This document shows, one piece after another, positions 1 through 8,845 of a stretch of DNA of 64,000 nt. The position numbers and the translations under genes are program-made. Position 1 is the first letter of the stretch; the number at the start of each line of letters is the position of its first letter. This DNA is from an uncultured bacterium (GTDB taxonomy: Bacteria; Planctomycetota; UBA1135; GCA-002686595). The notes below the pieces were generated by a model. That model worked only from the letters and a program-made list of their open reading frames with translations, was not told the origin of the DNA and searched no databases. The DNA lies in NCBI GenBank assembly GCA_938075305.1, contig CALJGV010000007.1:310001-374000 (forward strand), given 5' to 3'.

Positions 1-534
1 CGGCGGCGCCACCAGCCGCTCACCTCGGCGCCACGAGGCGAGGAGGTCCGCGGGCCGCTGGAACCCTCCGTCGACGAGCTCCCCCTCCACGATCACGGGG
101 TCGAAGCCCTGCGGCGCCTCCACGTGGAGGAAGCGCGTGCGGTACAGGACCGGGGCGAAGGGCGGCGTCGTCAACCGCGCGAAGGGTCGGGCCGCACCGA
201 GCACCCCGGAGGTGCCGTCCAGGATCCTCCGGACCCGCTCCCCCGCGCCTTCATCGCCGCGGTCCAGGAGCCCAGCGCGCTCCTCGAGCATCCCCTCGGC
301 GCCTGCGGGCGCCAGGCCCACCTCCTCCACGAGCTCACGCAGGGCGCAGCGCCGATGGGCGTCATCGTGGTCCTCGTCGCCGTCGTGGTCGCAGGGGTCG
401 ACCACGCCACCCGGGAACGCCCAGTACCCGCCGAAGAAGCGGAGCTTGGGCGAACGACGGACCACGAGGACCTCGGGATCGTCCTCGGGCCCGCGGGTCA
501 CCAGGACGGCGGTGGCGATTCGAGTCCGTTTCAT
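1..534 (-). CDS. Nudix hydrolase, 3' end outside window
   Basis: The frame reads from an ATG at 534 leftwards without a stop to base 1, giving the first 178 residues. Near residues 33-40 there is FFGGYWAFPGG, and downstream RELVEEVGL, which is the second half of the Nudix box (REUxEExGU) that binds the divalent metal for pyrophosphate-bond hydrolysis. The distance from the box glycines to REL is about 22 residues, longer than usual, because an Asp/His-rich insert sits between them. The FGGYWAFPGG start and long box recall NUDT19-like CoA or nucleoside diphosphate hydrolases. In some bacteria such a domain is followed by a metallo-beta-lactamase domain; the missing end would settle that. The gene is divergent from the SGNH hydrolase, with 27 bases between the starts. 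Substrate unknown. Confidence 0.82.
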   Translation of the reverse strand, partial: MKRTRIATAVLVTRGPEDDPEVLVVRRSPKLRFFGGYWAFPGGVVDPCDHDGDEDHDDAHRRCALRELVEEVGLAPAGAEGMLEERAGLLDRGDEGAGERVRRILDGTSGVLGAARPFARLTTPPFAPVLYRTRFLHVEAPQGFDPVIVEGELVDGGFQRPADLLASWRRGERLVAPP

Positions 535-561
535 GGGGCGAGGAGTCTACGATCAGCCGCC

Positions 562-1752
562 ATGCGCCGCGCCGCCGCTCGCCGATCCGCTCGCCCCTCC
601 CCCAGGAATGGCGCGGTCCTCCGCAAGGTCCTGCTCGTCCTCGCCGGGTCCCTCTTGATCCTGGAGACCGTCCCCCGCTGGGTCTCGATCCCGGGACTCA
701 CCGCCGCAGAGCTCAGGCCCCCTTACCTCGAGAGCACCGCCGACCGCGCCTTCGCGCCCCATCCCTACCTGCTGTACTCGCCGAAGCCGGACTACGCGCG
801 CGCCGCCGACCCCGGGAGCTCCGTCGCTCGCAGCTTCCACCACGGCCCGCTCGGCTTCCGCGCGCCAGAGGTCGCACGCTCCCGCCCCGAGGGCACCCTG
901 CGCATCGCCTGCGTCGGAGGCTCGAGCACCTACGGCACCGGCCCGTCGAGCGATGAGGCCACCTGGCCGGCGCAGCTCGGCGCCAGGCTAGCGGAGGGTT
1001 CAGGGGGGGCCTCCGAGGTGCTCAACGCGGGCGTCCCCGCGTGGACGAGCTTCGAGTGCCTCACGGGCCTCGCCTTCCGCGTCTTGCCCATGGGGCCGGA
1101 CCTCGTCCTCTTCTACCTCGCCACCAACGACGCCGAGAGCGCCCTGTGGCCGGACCCGGTGGCGGACAACCTCCACTACCGACAGGTCTGGCCGACCTTC
1201 CGCCCCTCGCCCCTCGAGCCGGCGCTCGAACGGAGCATCCTCTACCTCGCGTGGCGTCGCTACGCCACGGACTACCTGAGCCAGCGGGCCGACCTCGGCT
1301 TCCAGTCCAAGCGCCTCCCCGCTGGCCCGGACGGCGAACGACTCGCGCAGTACCGCGCTCCCGAGGGCCAGGGACCGCTCCCCGATCAGGGCTTCGAGAA
1401 CTTCAGGCGGAACCTGGTCTCGATGGTCGCCCTCACCCGCGCCCACGGGGCCCGCCCGGTCCTCTTGACCCAGGCCATCTGGTCCGAGGATCCCACCTCG
1501 GACAGCCTGCTCGACGGCGAGGTACGCCTGCGGGCGCACCGCCGCATGACCGGGATCGTCCGGGACGTGGCCGCAGGCGCACTGGTCCCCCTGATCGAGA
1601 CCGCCGAACACCTGGAGGCCGCCGCGCGCGCCGAAGTCGAGGCCACGGGGAGCCAGGGTATCTTCTCGGCCAACGTGCACCTGACAGACGGAGGGGCGCA
1701 GCGCCTCGCGTCCTTCGTGGCCAGCGAGCTGTCGCGCCTCGGGCTCCTCTGA
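562..1752 (+). CDS. SGNH/GDSL-type esterase or acyl hydrolase, membrane-anchored
   Basis: This 396-residue protein starts with a basic stretch and one hydrophobic segment (VLLVLAGSLLILE), so it is probably held at the membrane with the enzyme outside the cytoplasm. Family blocks are visible: GGSSTYGTG around residue 118 holds the nucleophile serine, NAGVPAW supplies block II, FYLATNDAE gives the block III asparagine, and NVHLTDGG near the C-terminus holds the catalytic histidine with an aspartate close by. Related proteins often deacetylate or transfer acyl groups on extracellular polysaccharide, and the glycosyltransferases just downstream fit that, but the substrate is not shown by the sequence. 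The frame is open back to 124. I chose the ATG at 562 because the upstream part overlaps the divergent Nudix gene and gives low-complexity protein. Confidence 0.8.
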   Translation: MRRAAARRSARPSPRNGAVLRKVLLVLAGSLLILETVPRWVSIPGLTAAELRPPYLESTADRAFAPHPYLLYSPKPDYARAADPGSSVARSFHHGPLGFRAPEVARSRPEGTLRIACVGGSSTYGTGPSSDEATWPAQLGARLAEGSGGASEVLNAGVPAWTSFECLTGLAFRVLPMGPDLVLFYLATNDAESALWPDPVADNLHYRQVWPTFRPSPLEPALERSILYLAWRRYATDYLSQRADLGFQSKRLPAGPDGERLAQYRAPEGQGPLPDQGFENFRRNLVSMVALTRAHGARPVLLTQAIWSEDPTSDSLLDGEVRLRAHRRMTGIVRDVAAGALVPLIETAEHLEAAARAEVEATGSQGIFSANVHLTDGGAQRLASFVASELSRLGLL

Positions 1753-1777
1753 GCGCCGCCCGATTCGGGGGTGAATC

Positions 1778-1783
1778 GAGGGG
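1778..1783 (+). promoter_or_regulatory. Ribosome binding site fixing a GTG start
   Basis: GAGGGG lies 6 bases before the GTG at 1790 and about 20 bases before the next in-frame ATG at 1805. This spacing favours the GTG start for the GT4 gene. Confidence 0.55.
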
Positions 1784-1789
1784 CCATCC

Positions 1790-2887
1790 GTGCCACATGA
1801 TCCCATGCATGAGGCCATCGCCAGCGTCCGCGTCCTCCACCTCCTCCCCCATCAGGGGGTCGGGGGCCTGCAGCGCTCCGTCATCGACCTCGTCCGACAC
1901 GAGCGGATGGACGGAGCCACGGACGAGATCGTGCTCACCGAACGGGCCCTCGACACCGACGGCGACTTCATGGCGCCCGCAACGCCGGTGCACTTCCTCG
2001 GGCTCACGGGCGCCCGCCTCGCCGCCCGGGCCGGCCGGCTCGCAGACCTCGCCGCCTCCCGGGGGGCCCGCGCCATCCACGCCTACACCTCCGCCGACCT
2101 GCTGCTCGCCGCGGCGGCGTGCGGCGGGAACGGGGGGCCCCGCCTCCTGGCCACGCTCTTCGAGCGGCCCACCGCCGGCGGCATCCTCGAACGGTGGCGG
2201 CTCCGGCGCGCCATTCAGGCGGCGGACGGGCTGTTCGTCCCCACCCCGGCCCTGCAAGCTGACTGGCGGTCCATGGGTCGCGAACCCGAGGTCCGGCTGG
2301 CCTCGGTGGATATCCAGCGCTTCCATCCACAGTCCGTGGAGAGCACCTGGCGCAACGTCCGCCTCGAGGATCCCGGGGCCCTCCTGGTGGGCTCCCTCAT
2401 GCGCGCCACCGACGAGAAGGCGCCCGAGATCCTGATCGAGGCGGTGGAGCGGCGCCAGGCGGCGGGTCGTCCGACGGCCCTCATGCTCGTGGGCGACGGG
2501 CCCCGCTACGAGGAGCTGAAGGCGCGGTCCAAGGATTCGAAGACGCTCCACGTTCGCCGGCGCGTCCTCGACGCGCCGGGCTTCTACGGGCGCATCGATG
2601 TCTTCGCGCTCCAGTGCCCGGACGAGTTGGTCCCCGTGAGCCTCGTGGAGGCGCTCGCGTGCGGGCGACCGGCGGTGGTGGCGGACTCCGGCGCGGTGGC
2701 CGAGTTGGTGGGAGCCGACGCCGCGACCTTCGTCCCCCACGGAGACGTGGACGCGGTTGTCGCCGCCCTGGACGCGCTCGACGCGCGGGAGCAACGGGAG
2801 GAGCGCGGGTGCGCCGCCCGAGAGCGCGCCGTCCAGCGACACGCCCTGGGCAGGCTCCGGGCAGAGCTCGGCAGCGCCTACGCCTGA
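1790..2887 (+). CDS. Glycosyltransferase family 4 (GT-B fold)
   Basis: The protein has 365 residues. The N-terminal Rossmann half opens with VRVLHLLPHQGVGGLQRSV, where the glycine loop normally contacts the acceptor or phosphate. The C-terminal half has LMLVGDGPRYEELKA followed by PDELVPVSLVEALACGRPAVV, which is the ExxxxxxxE-type nucleotide-sugar binding region of GT4 enzymes. It should transfer a sugar from an activated donor to a glycan or lipid acceptor in the cytoplasm. It lies 37 bases after the SGNH hydrolase on the same strand and may be co-transcribed. It converges tail to tail on the large GT2 gene with only one base between stop codons. Donor and acceptor cannot be read from the sequence. 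Confidence 0.85.
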   Translation: MPHDPMHEAIASVRVLHLLPHQGVGGLQRSVIDLVRHERMDGATDEIVLTERALDTDGDFMAPATPVHFLGLTGARLAARAGRLADLAASRGARAIHAYTSADLLLAAAACGGNGGPRLLATLFERPTAGGILERWRLRRAIQAADGLFVPTPALQADWRSMGREPEVRLASVDIQRFHPQSVESTWRNVRLEDPGALLVGSLMRATDEKAPEILIEAVERRQAAGRPTALMLVGDGPRYEELKARSKDSKTLHVRRRVLDAPGFYGRIDVFALQCPDELVPVSLVEALACGRPAVVADSGAVAELVGADAATFVPHGDVDAVVAALDALDAREQREERGCAARERAVQRHALGRLRAELGSAYA

Positions 2888-2888
2888 A

Positions 2889-5800
2889 TCAGGCCACGAG
2901 CGCCGAGGCGCCCGTTCCGGACGACTCCGTCCCGGTACTCAAGAGATCCTTGACGGCGTCGACGCCAAGGCCCTGGAGCGCAGCGAGTTCTCCCTCGGCG
3001 CGCCAGAGGTGGGCGAGCTCGGTGAGGTAGTCGTGGAGCTGCGCCAGGAGGACCCCCGCAAGCTCCTCGCCGTCAGCGCCCGTGCGCTCGAAGGTGCCGA
3101 TGTGGATCTGGCTCAACTCCTGGGCGAAGCTCTCCGCGCGCGCCCGGTCCGGCAGGGTCTGCACGACGAGCTCATCGTGCCGGCGAGCGGTCCCGGCCAG
3201 GCGGTCCCGCCAGAGACGGTGGCGACCTGCGGCGGGGTGCGCCGCGATGAGCTGGAGTTCGCTCCCGGCACGGGCACGGGTCCACTCACGGAGCGCCTGG
3301 AAGGTCCAGGTCCGATGGTGCGCCACGTGGGCCTCGTCCCGATGGACCACGCGGACCCCCGCCAGCTCCTGGAGGCGGAAGCCGAGCTCGAGGTCGATGC
3401 AAGCGGCGAAACAGGCCTCCTCGGCCACCCCACCCGCGTCCATCACCGCGGCCCGAGAGACGCTAGCGTTGCAGAGGCGGAAGGCGGTCCAGTCATGGAG
3501 GCGGGTGACGTCGAGGTCCCCCGAGAACGGCCCCATCGCCTCGCCGCCGAAGGCACGCATCAGGGCGTTGCTCCCCACGGTGGCGGCCGGCGTCACCGCG
3601 CCCACCACCGCCCGGTCCGGACCGGTCTCCCCCTGGGCGACGAGGTGGCATTGCACGAGGTCGGGGGCGGCGGCGGCGTCCCCGTCGAGGAAGAGGACCA
3701 GCTCCCCGGTCGCTGCCGCGAGTCCCCTGTTCCAGGCCGCCGGCGTGGACAAGCCCGCGGCGTCGACGCGCCGACTCGGGAAGCTCGGCGTCCAGGTGTC
3801 GAGCCAGGCCCCGCTCCCTTCGACGTGACCACGGTCCACGAGGATCACCTCGAAGTGGCCGTTCGCCGTCTGATCCTCGAGAGAGGTCAGGCAGCGGCGG
3901 AGGGCGTCGACGCTCTCCTCCACCTGGACGATCACCGAGAGCATGACCGGCTCGGAACCGTCCGCGTGGACATGGCCACCCTGGATGGACACAGGTCTCT
4001 CACAGCTGGCGCGGTAGCAGAGCTCACGGTACGTCTCCGCGACCGAGGCGCGGACCGGCGCCGCGGCCTGGGATGACCCGGTCACCGCCCGCAGGGGCGA
4101 GGGCTGGAGCTGGACGCCGGTGAAGGCCTCGAGGCGCGCCCGCCCCTCGGCGGTGGCGAGCTCGTCTGCGTGGATGAAGAGCCACTCGCCCTCGGCGGAG
4201 TGCTCATCCAGCACTCGCCGGTACATCTGGCGCCACAGCTCCGTGGCACCCTCGAAGTCGAGGGCCACGCCTCCGTACTCGGGGACCCGGACCAGGGTCC
4301 GGAGCGTCTCGTCCCCCGCCGTAGCGGGATCATCGAAGACGCACACGAAGCGCGCCTCTCCGAAGGAAGCCCGCCAGGCGGGCAGGGAGTGGCAGAAACG
4401 CGGATCGGCGTGAAGGGGCTGGGGACCCCTGGCGGCACGGTCCATGCGGTCCCGGAGGCAGGGCTCCACCTGGAAGGTGAGGCCCCTGTCCGTGAACAGG
4501 AAGCGCTGCTGGAGGCGCCCCAGGGCCCCACCCTCGGGAGCGGCGGCGCTCAGCAGGTACTCGTTGATCGCGACCACCTCGGAGCCGGCCTCGGGCTCTT
4601 TGGCGGCCTGGCCGAAGAGCAGCCCGCGAGCGGTCTCCAGGGCGACCTCTGAGGCGCCCACCAAGACGACGGGCGCGGTCTCCGGCCCCGCAAGGGCGCC
4701 ATCCGGCACCGCCTCGTGGTCGGGTGCCTGCGCTTGCTCCGGGCAAGCCTCCTCTTCCTCGACCTCGGGGCCTTCGCCCGCGGGCTGGGAGCCCGTGGCG
4801 GGTTGCTCGGCCCCCGGCCAGGTGGGCGGCGCGGCGTCGGGCTCCGGAAGGTTGAACCGGATCTGTGCCTCGGTCGCCTCGCCCAGCTGGGGCAGCTGAA
4901 CCCGTGAGTAGTCGAAGAGCGGCGAGCCGCCGGCGGCGGGGCTCCACTTGGCCAGGAAGGCCCGCCAGTTCTGCTCCATCCAGCCGTTGTGGCGCTCGAC
5001 CTTGGCCGGGCCGTCGTAGAAGGCGTGGTACACGAACGTGTCCCGTGCCACGCGGTTCCGCCAACCGGAGAGCCGGACCCGGAGCGCGATGTCGTCGTCC
5101 TCGAAGCCCCAGGGCGAGAAGGCCTCGTCGAACCCGCCGATGCGATCGAGGGCCTCGGCTCGCACGAGCACGCCGAGCGAGGTGAACAGCGTGGCGTCCA
5201 TGCCCCGGCGCGGCGCGGACTCGAAGTGAGCGTCGGCGAAGCGCTGGAGCTCCTGACCGTCGTCCGACCCGTGATACTCGATCACCTGGTGCTTGGAGGC
5301 GCGGTTGGCACAGAGGGGGATCGAACCCACAGCGGGGTCCACCGCACCGTGGTAGAGGGCGCGGTCGAGCCAACCCTCGGGGACGAAGACGTCGTTGTCC
5401 AGGAAGGCGACCCAGTCCCCCTGGGCGTGCCGGATGGCCTGGTTCCGCGCGCGGGGCGCGCCGAAGTTGTACGGGTTCCGAATGAGCTTGATGTCCGGCT
5501 GGGCCTCGAGCCACTCCGCGCTCCCGTCCGTGGAGCCGTTGTCGACGATGAGGATCTCCTGGGGATATCGGGCGTCCGCCCCCCGACGCAGGGCCTCGAT
5601 GCAGCGCTGGGTGTTGGCCAGCGCGTTGCACGAAACCGCGATGATGCTGACGCTCGTGCCCTCGGGCGCGCTGTCCCGGCTGACCGCTCGGAAGTCGATC
5701 CCCGTGTACTCGAAGTAGAGCCCGCAGAGGCGGGGATACTGCACGGCGTCGGAGACCGCCGCCACCAGCTCGCCGAGCTGCTCGGGGGTGAAGTCCGTGT

Positions 5801-6698
5801 CCATCACCTGATCGTCGAGCTGCGCGAGCTGGCCCTGAATCGACTCCGACACCTCTCGCTGCTGCTCGAGCACCTCCACCAGGTCGGGGCGGAGTCCCCC
5901 GTCGGTGACGGTACCCTCGTCGAAGAAGACGTCCGGGGCGCCGACCTTGCTGCCGAGTCGGAGCTGGTACCGGCCGAGTTCGAACCCCCGCGCGAAGAAG
6001 CTCGAGGCGGTGATCACGTGGTCGTGGTGGGCGATGCAGTCCGCGCGGTGCACGACGCCGATGCCCTGCTCCTCGAGGCGCAGCCCGAGATCGAGGCCCT
6101 CGCAGAGGGGCTGATCGAAGTTCATCTCGTCGAAGCCCCCGACGGAGAGGAAGACGTCAGTGGGCGCGCTCAGGTTGGAGGTCCAGAAGAACGGCCAGCT
6201 GTAACGCTCTCCGTCCCGGAGGGCGGAGAACTGCTGGAAGAGGTCGGTCTCGTCCAGGAGGCGCGTGAACGGGTTTCGGCGGGCCTCGTCCGTGAAGCGG
6301 AACGAGCCGAGCACGGCGCCGGGCTCGGTCATCTGCCCGTGGGCCTCGAGGTGACGCTCGAGCAGATCGGGGGCGGGGACCGCATCGTCGGTCAGGAACA
6401 GGACCAGCGGACTGGCGGCCAGGGCGAGGCCCACATTGCGCGCGGAGGCCGGTCCGCCCCAGGGCTGGTGCGTCACGCGGCAGCGGAAGGGCACGCTCCA
6501 CAGATCGAAGGCCAGGGCCGGCTGACTCCCATCGTCCACGACGATGACCTCGAACGCCTCCGCCGTGAGCGTCTGCTCCGCGAGCATCCCGAGCAGCCGG
6601 GTCATCGACTCGGGCCGCCCGTGGGTCGGCACGATGACGCTGAGCTGGAGGGCGGCGGGGAGGGCGGCGGACGACTCGGGCAAGCGTTCGTTCTTCAT
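2889..6698 (-). CDS. Giant multidomain protein: GT2 - GT2 - sulfotransferase-like - GT2
   Basis: This is a 1269-residue protein. The first GT2 domain begins near residue 19 (LSVIVPTHGRPES, VIVVDDGS, then FLTDDAVPAPD). The second begins near 350 (VSIIAVSCNAL, LIVDNGSTDGS, FLDNDVFVPEGW). A Glu/Ala/Pro-rich linker follows. From about 690 to 860 there is a segment like sulfotransferases (HADPRFCHSLPAWR, then ARFVCVFDDP), but its phosphate loop is not the usual GTT type and it may be inactive. The third GT2 domain begins near 918 (MLSVIVQVEES, ILVDRGHVEGSG, FLDGDAAAAPD) and its first acidic motif is weaker. The frame is open to 6893; I chose the ATG at 6698 because the GT2 fold starts just after it. 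The protein probably builds a surface or secreted glycan. Confidence 0.82.
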   Translation of the reverse strand: MKNERLPESSAALPAALQLSVIVPTHGRPESMTRLLGMLAEQTLTAEAFEVIVVDDGSQPALAFDLWSVPFRCRVTHQPWGGPASARNVGLALAASPLVLFLTDDAVPAPDLLERHLEAHGQMTEPGAVLGSFRFTDEARRNPFTRLLDETDLFQQFSALRDGERYSWPFFWTSNLSAPTDVFLSVGGFDEMNFDQPLCEGLDLGLRLEEQGIGVVHRADCIAHHDHVITASSFFARGFELGRYQLRLGSKVGAPDVFFDEGTVTDGGLRPDLVEVLEQQREVSESIQGQLAQLDDQVMDTDFTPEQLGELVAAVSDAVQYPRLCGLYFEYTGIDFRAVSRDSAPEGTSVSIIAVSCNALANTQRCIEALRRGADARYPQEILIVDNGSTDGSAEWLEAQPDIKLIRNPYNFGAPRARNQAIRHAQGDWVAFLDNDVFVPEGWLDRALYHGAVDPAVGSIPLCANRASKHQVIEYHGSDDGQELQRFADAHFESAPRRGMDATLFTSLGVLVRAEALDRIGGFDEAFSPWGFEDDDIALRVRLSGWRNRVARDTFVYHAFYDGPAKVERHNGWMEQNWRAFLAKWSPAAGGSPLFDYSRVQLPQLGEATEAQIRFNLPEPDAAPPTWPGAEQPATGSQPAGEGPEVEEEEACPEQAQAPDHEAVPDGALAGPETAPVVLVGASEVALETARGLLFGQAAKEPEAGSEVVAINEYLLSAAAPEGGALGRLQQRFLFTDRGLTFQVEPCLRDRMDRAARGPQPLHADPRFCHSLPAWRASFGEARFVCVFDDPATAGDETLRTLVRVPEYGGVALDFEGATELWRQMYRRVLDEHSAEGEWLFIHADELATAEGRARLEAFTGVQLQPSPLRAVTGSSQAAAPVRASVAETYRELCYRASCERPVSIQGGHVHADGSEPVMLSVIVQVEESVDALRRCLTSLEDQTANGHFEVILVDRGHVEGSGAWLDTWTPSFPSRRVDAAGLSTPAAWNRGLAAATGELVLFLDGDAAAAPDLVQCHLVAQGETGPDRAVVGAVTPAATVGSNALMRAFGGEAMGPFSGDLDVTRLHDWTAFRLCNASVSRAAVMDAGGVAEEACFAACIDLELGFRLQELAGVRVVHRDEAHVAHHRTWTFQALREWTRARAGSELQLIAAHPAAGRHRLWRDRLAGTARRHDELVVQTLPDRARAESFAQELSQIHIGTFERTGADGEELAGVLLAQLHDYLTELAHLWRAEGELAALQGLGVDAVKDLLSTGTESSGTGASALVA

Positions 6699-6945
6699 GG
6701 TCGGTGGGGCGAGGACCGGGCGGGGGTGCCCAGGGGGCCTCGGAGCGTGGATCGAGCGAATCCGCAGATCCCTTGAGTAGCTTCCGGGAGGTTCCTGGCC
6801 CCCCCCCTGGGAACCGCCCTGCCCGCTCCGAGGGCCCCCCATCGGCCCCCCGGGACCGGCTCCGCTCGACCGGCCCCTTCGGCCGGCTTCCACCGTGGGC
6901 CCGATCGCCCCACGGCTCGCCCGCGGCCCGGCCGACGGTACGGGC

Positions 6946-8718
6946 TCACCGCAGGGTCACGGCGACGCAGCTCGTCAGGTTGTTCGTCGCCGCGGTGCCG
7001 GGATGGCGGTCCCGGTACCACGCCTGGAAGTAGAGCGTGTCCCCAGGGCCGGGGCGCCCTGCGACCCCGCCGCCGGGCAGGAGGGTCAGGTCGACCTCCA
7101 GAGCGGTGAGCCCCCCCTCACTGGACGGGCCGACCTCGCCCTGGCCAAGGAAGCGTCCGACGGACCCGCCCAGACAGAGTTGGCCCTGACTGCCGCCAGG
7201 CTGAAGCACGAGGCCCGGCATCCGGCTGAACATGAAGACGCAGGCTGCCCCGGCGGGGAGGTCCATGCCCCTCAGGCTCAGGCTGTTGGAGGCGAGCACC
7301 TCCGATCCCATCGCGACCAGCCGCGCGCCCTCGCCAGTCGAGTTGGGAACGCCCGCGCAGATCACGGAACCGATCCCAGGGTCGAGGCGCAGCCGGACCA
7401 GCGCCTGCCCCTCGCGCGCGCCCGTGGCCCCGCGCAGCGTCACGACCACGAGAAGGTCGAGGGCGTCCGTGAGCACCAGGTCTTCCTCGCCGAAGCCGTC
7501 GATGAAGAGCCCATCGTTGGCCCACCCATCGCCGTCCAAGTCCACGCCGTCGCCCTCGCGCGCCACGACGTGCCGCCCGTTCAGGACGACGACCGTGTCG
7601 AGGCTCGGGTCGGGGTGATCCGTGGCGCCGATGACCACATGGTCCCCCATCCGGTTGCCCGTAGCCCCCATGAACCCGTCGGGGTGACGGGCGTCCCCCC
7701 AGCGCTCCAGCGCCCCTTGCACGACCAGCTCCCCCGTGGAGCACAGGACGCCGGAGCCCGGCCCCGCGACGATCCAATCATCCCCCGTTTGGGCGTTCGA
7801 TCCGCGCACGAACCAGCGGCCGGCGCCGTCCATGGAGGCGCCGTGGATCCCGTTCGTGGCGATGGGCTCTGCGAACCCGGAGGCCGGGACCGAGGCGCCC
7901 TCCTGGAGCACCACCTCGCCGTCCACCAGCACCACGTCGTCCTCCCCCGTGGGCCCCTCGAGGTCCCCGAGCACGAGCCAGCTGGAGCCGTCGGCCGCGG
8001 CCCAGAAGTCGCCGAGGTCGAGGTTCTCCAGCGGGCGAGCGCCGCCGTTCGCCTGGCCAGGGGGTACCGAGACCCCCTCCTGAAGGAGCAGCCCGTCGCC
8101 GAGGACGAGCACCTCGTCCTCGGACGCGGAGGCCACGCCGTCGATCCCGTCGGCGGCGTATCCCACGCGCCCGTCGTCGAGCAGGAGGGGCGAGTCGATG
8201 GCGTCGTCCAGCGTCCCCTGGGGGAGGCCCGGCACGGGTCCCCCCTCCCGCGCGGCGACGTCCCACGCCCCCGAGGCCCAGCGGATCGGAAGGAAGTCAT
8301 CCAGGGCGTTGGCCGAGGTGTTCGTGGCGAACACGAGGTCCCCGCGGCCGTTGATGCTGCACCGCCGATCGAGGGTGCCGCACCGCTCCCCGCTCGTGGT
8401 CCAGGGGGCGGGGTCCCCCTCGCGCAGGACCAGCTCACCGTCCGCGATCAGGCACTCGTCCTCGCCAGAGGGGAGGTCCGCGTGGGCCGTGAGGATCCAG
8501 TGACCGCCGGGATGACCATAGACGCGGTCGAAGTGGGTCGTCCCTGTGCCCGGTTCGAAGCTGACCCCCGGGAGCCCCGGGACGCCGGACCGCTCGGCCC
8601 CGGCAATGTTGGTCAACAGGATCTCAGGAACCGGTCCCTGGGAAGCCTGAGCGGCGACGAGCGGGGTCCACAGGCACAGAGCGGCGAGCGCAGCGAGAGT
8701 CGGGGCAGGGCGGTTCAT
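6946..8718 (-). CDS. Exported protein with a lineage-type C-terminal domain
   Basis: The protein has 590 residues and a clear Sec signal peptide (hydrophobic core LAALAALCLWTPLVAA, likely cut after AQA). Residues from about 30 to 440 hold repeated short units of the kind VLVDGEVVLQEG and LVLREGDPAPW, each followed by an Asp/Gly-rich piece, resembling the choice-of-anchor or beta-propeller repeats of secreted planctomycete proteins. The last ~135 residues form a distinct domain (NSTGEGARL, LRGMDLPAGAACVF, PGGSQGQLCLGGSVGRF, YFQAWYRD) that I recall at the C-terminus of many exported proteins in high-GC planctomycetes; it may be a sorting or surface-attachment module. No enzymatic motif is visible. 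It is transcribed in the same direction as the SDR gene, 127 bases away. Confidence 0.72.
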   Translation of the reverse strand: MNRPAPTLAALAALCLWTPLVAAQASQGPVPEILLTNIAGAERSGVPGLPGVSFEPGTGTTHFDRVYGHPGGHWILTAHADLPSGEDECLIADGELVLREGDPAPWTTSGERCGTLDRRCSINGRGDLVFATNTSANALDDFLPIRWASGAWDVAAREGGPVPGLPQGTLDDAIDSPLLLDDGRVGYAADGIDGVASASEDEVLVLGDGLLLQEGVSVPPGQANGGARPLENLDLGDFWAAADGSSWLVLGDLEGPTGEDDVVLVDGEVVLQEGASVPASGFAEPIATNGIHGASMDGAGRWFVRGSNAQTGDDWIVAGPGSGVLCSTGELVVQGALERWGDARHPDGFMGATGNRMGDHVVIGATDHPDPSLDTVVVLNGRHVVAREGDGVDLDGDGWANDGLFIDGFGEEDLVLTDALDLLVVVTLRGATGAREGQALVRLRLDPGIGSVICAGVPNSTGEGARLVAMGSEVLASNSLSLRGMDLPAGAACVFMFSRMPGLVLQPGGSQGQLCLGGSVGRFLGQGEVGPSSEGGLTALEVDLTLLPGGGVAGRPGPGDTLYFQAWYRDRHPGTAATNNLTSCVAVTLR

Positions 8719-8845
8719 TCGAGTTAGTTGCGGGGGTCAGAAGAGGGGGAGCACCGGTGCGTGCTCCCCACCTCCTGAGTCCGAACGAACTCCTCGCCGG
8801 TTACCCCCTCCCGCCAGATCGGCGGCCCGAGGCGCCCGGGGCTCC

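Noticed and set aside
124..561. A 146-residue N-terminal extension of the SGNH hydrolase
   Set aside because: The sequence is antisense to the Nudix gene, has low complexity and would come before the membrane anchor.
2757..4076. A long plus-strand open frame of 439 residues
   Set aside because: It is opposite the GT2 gene, with translation rich in Arg, Gly and Pro and no domain; it results from high GC.
6870..6886. Hairpin CCGGCC/GGCCGG as terminator of the exported protein gene
   Set aside because: The stem is only 6 base pairs and no T run follows on the minus strand.
6895..8727. A 610-residue plus-strand open frame
   Set aside because: It is the mirror of the exported protein gene, which has a signal peptide and domain features.
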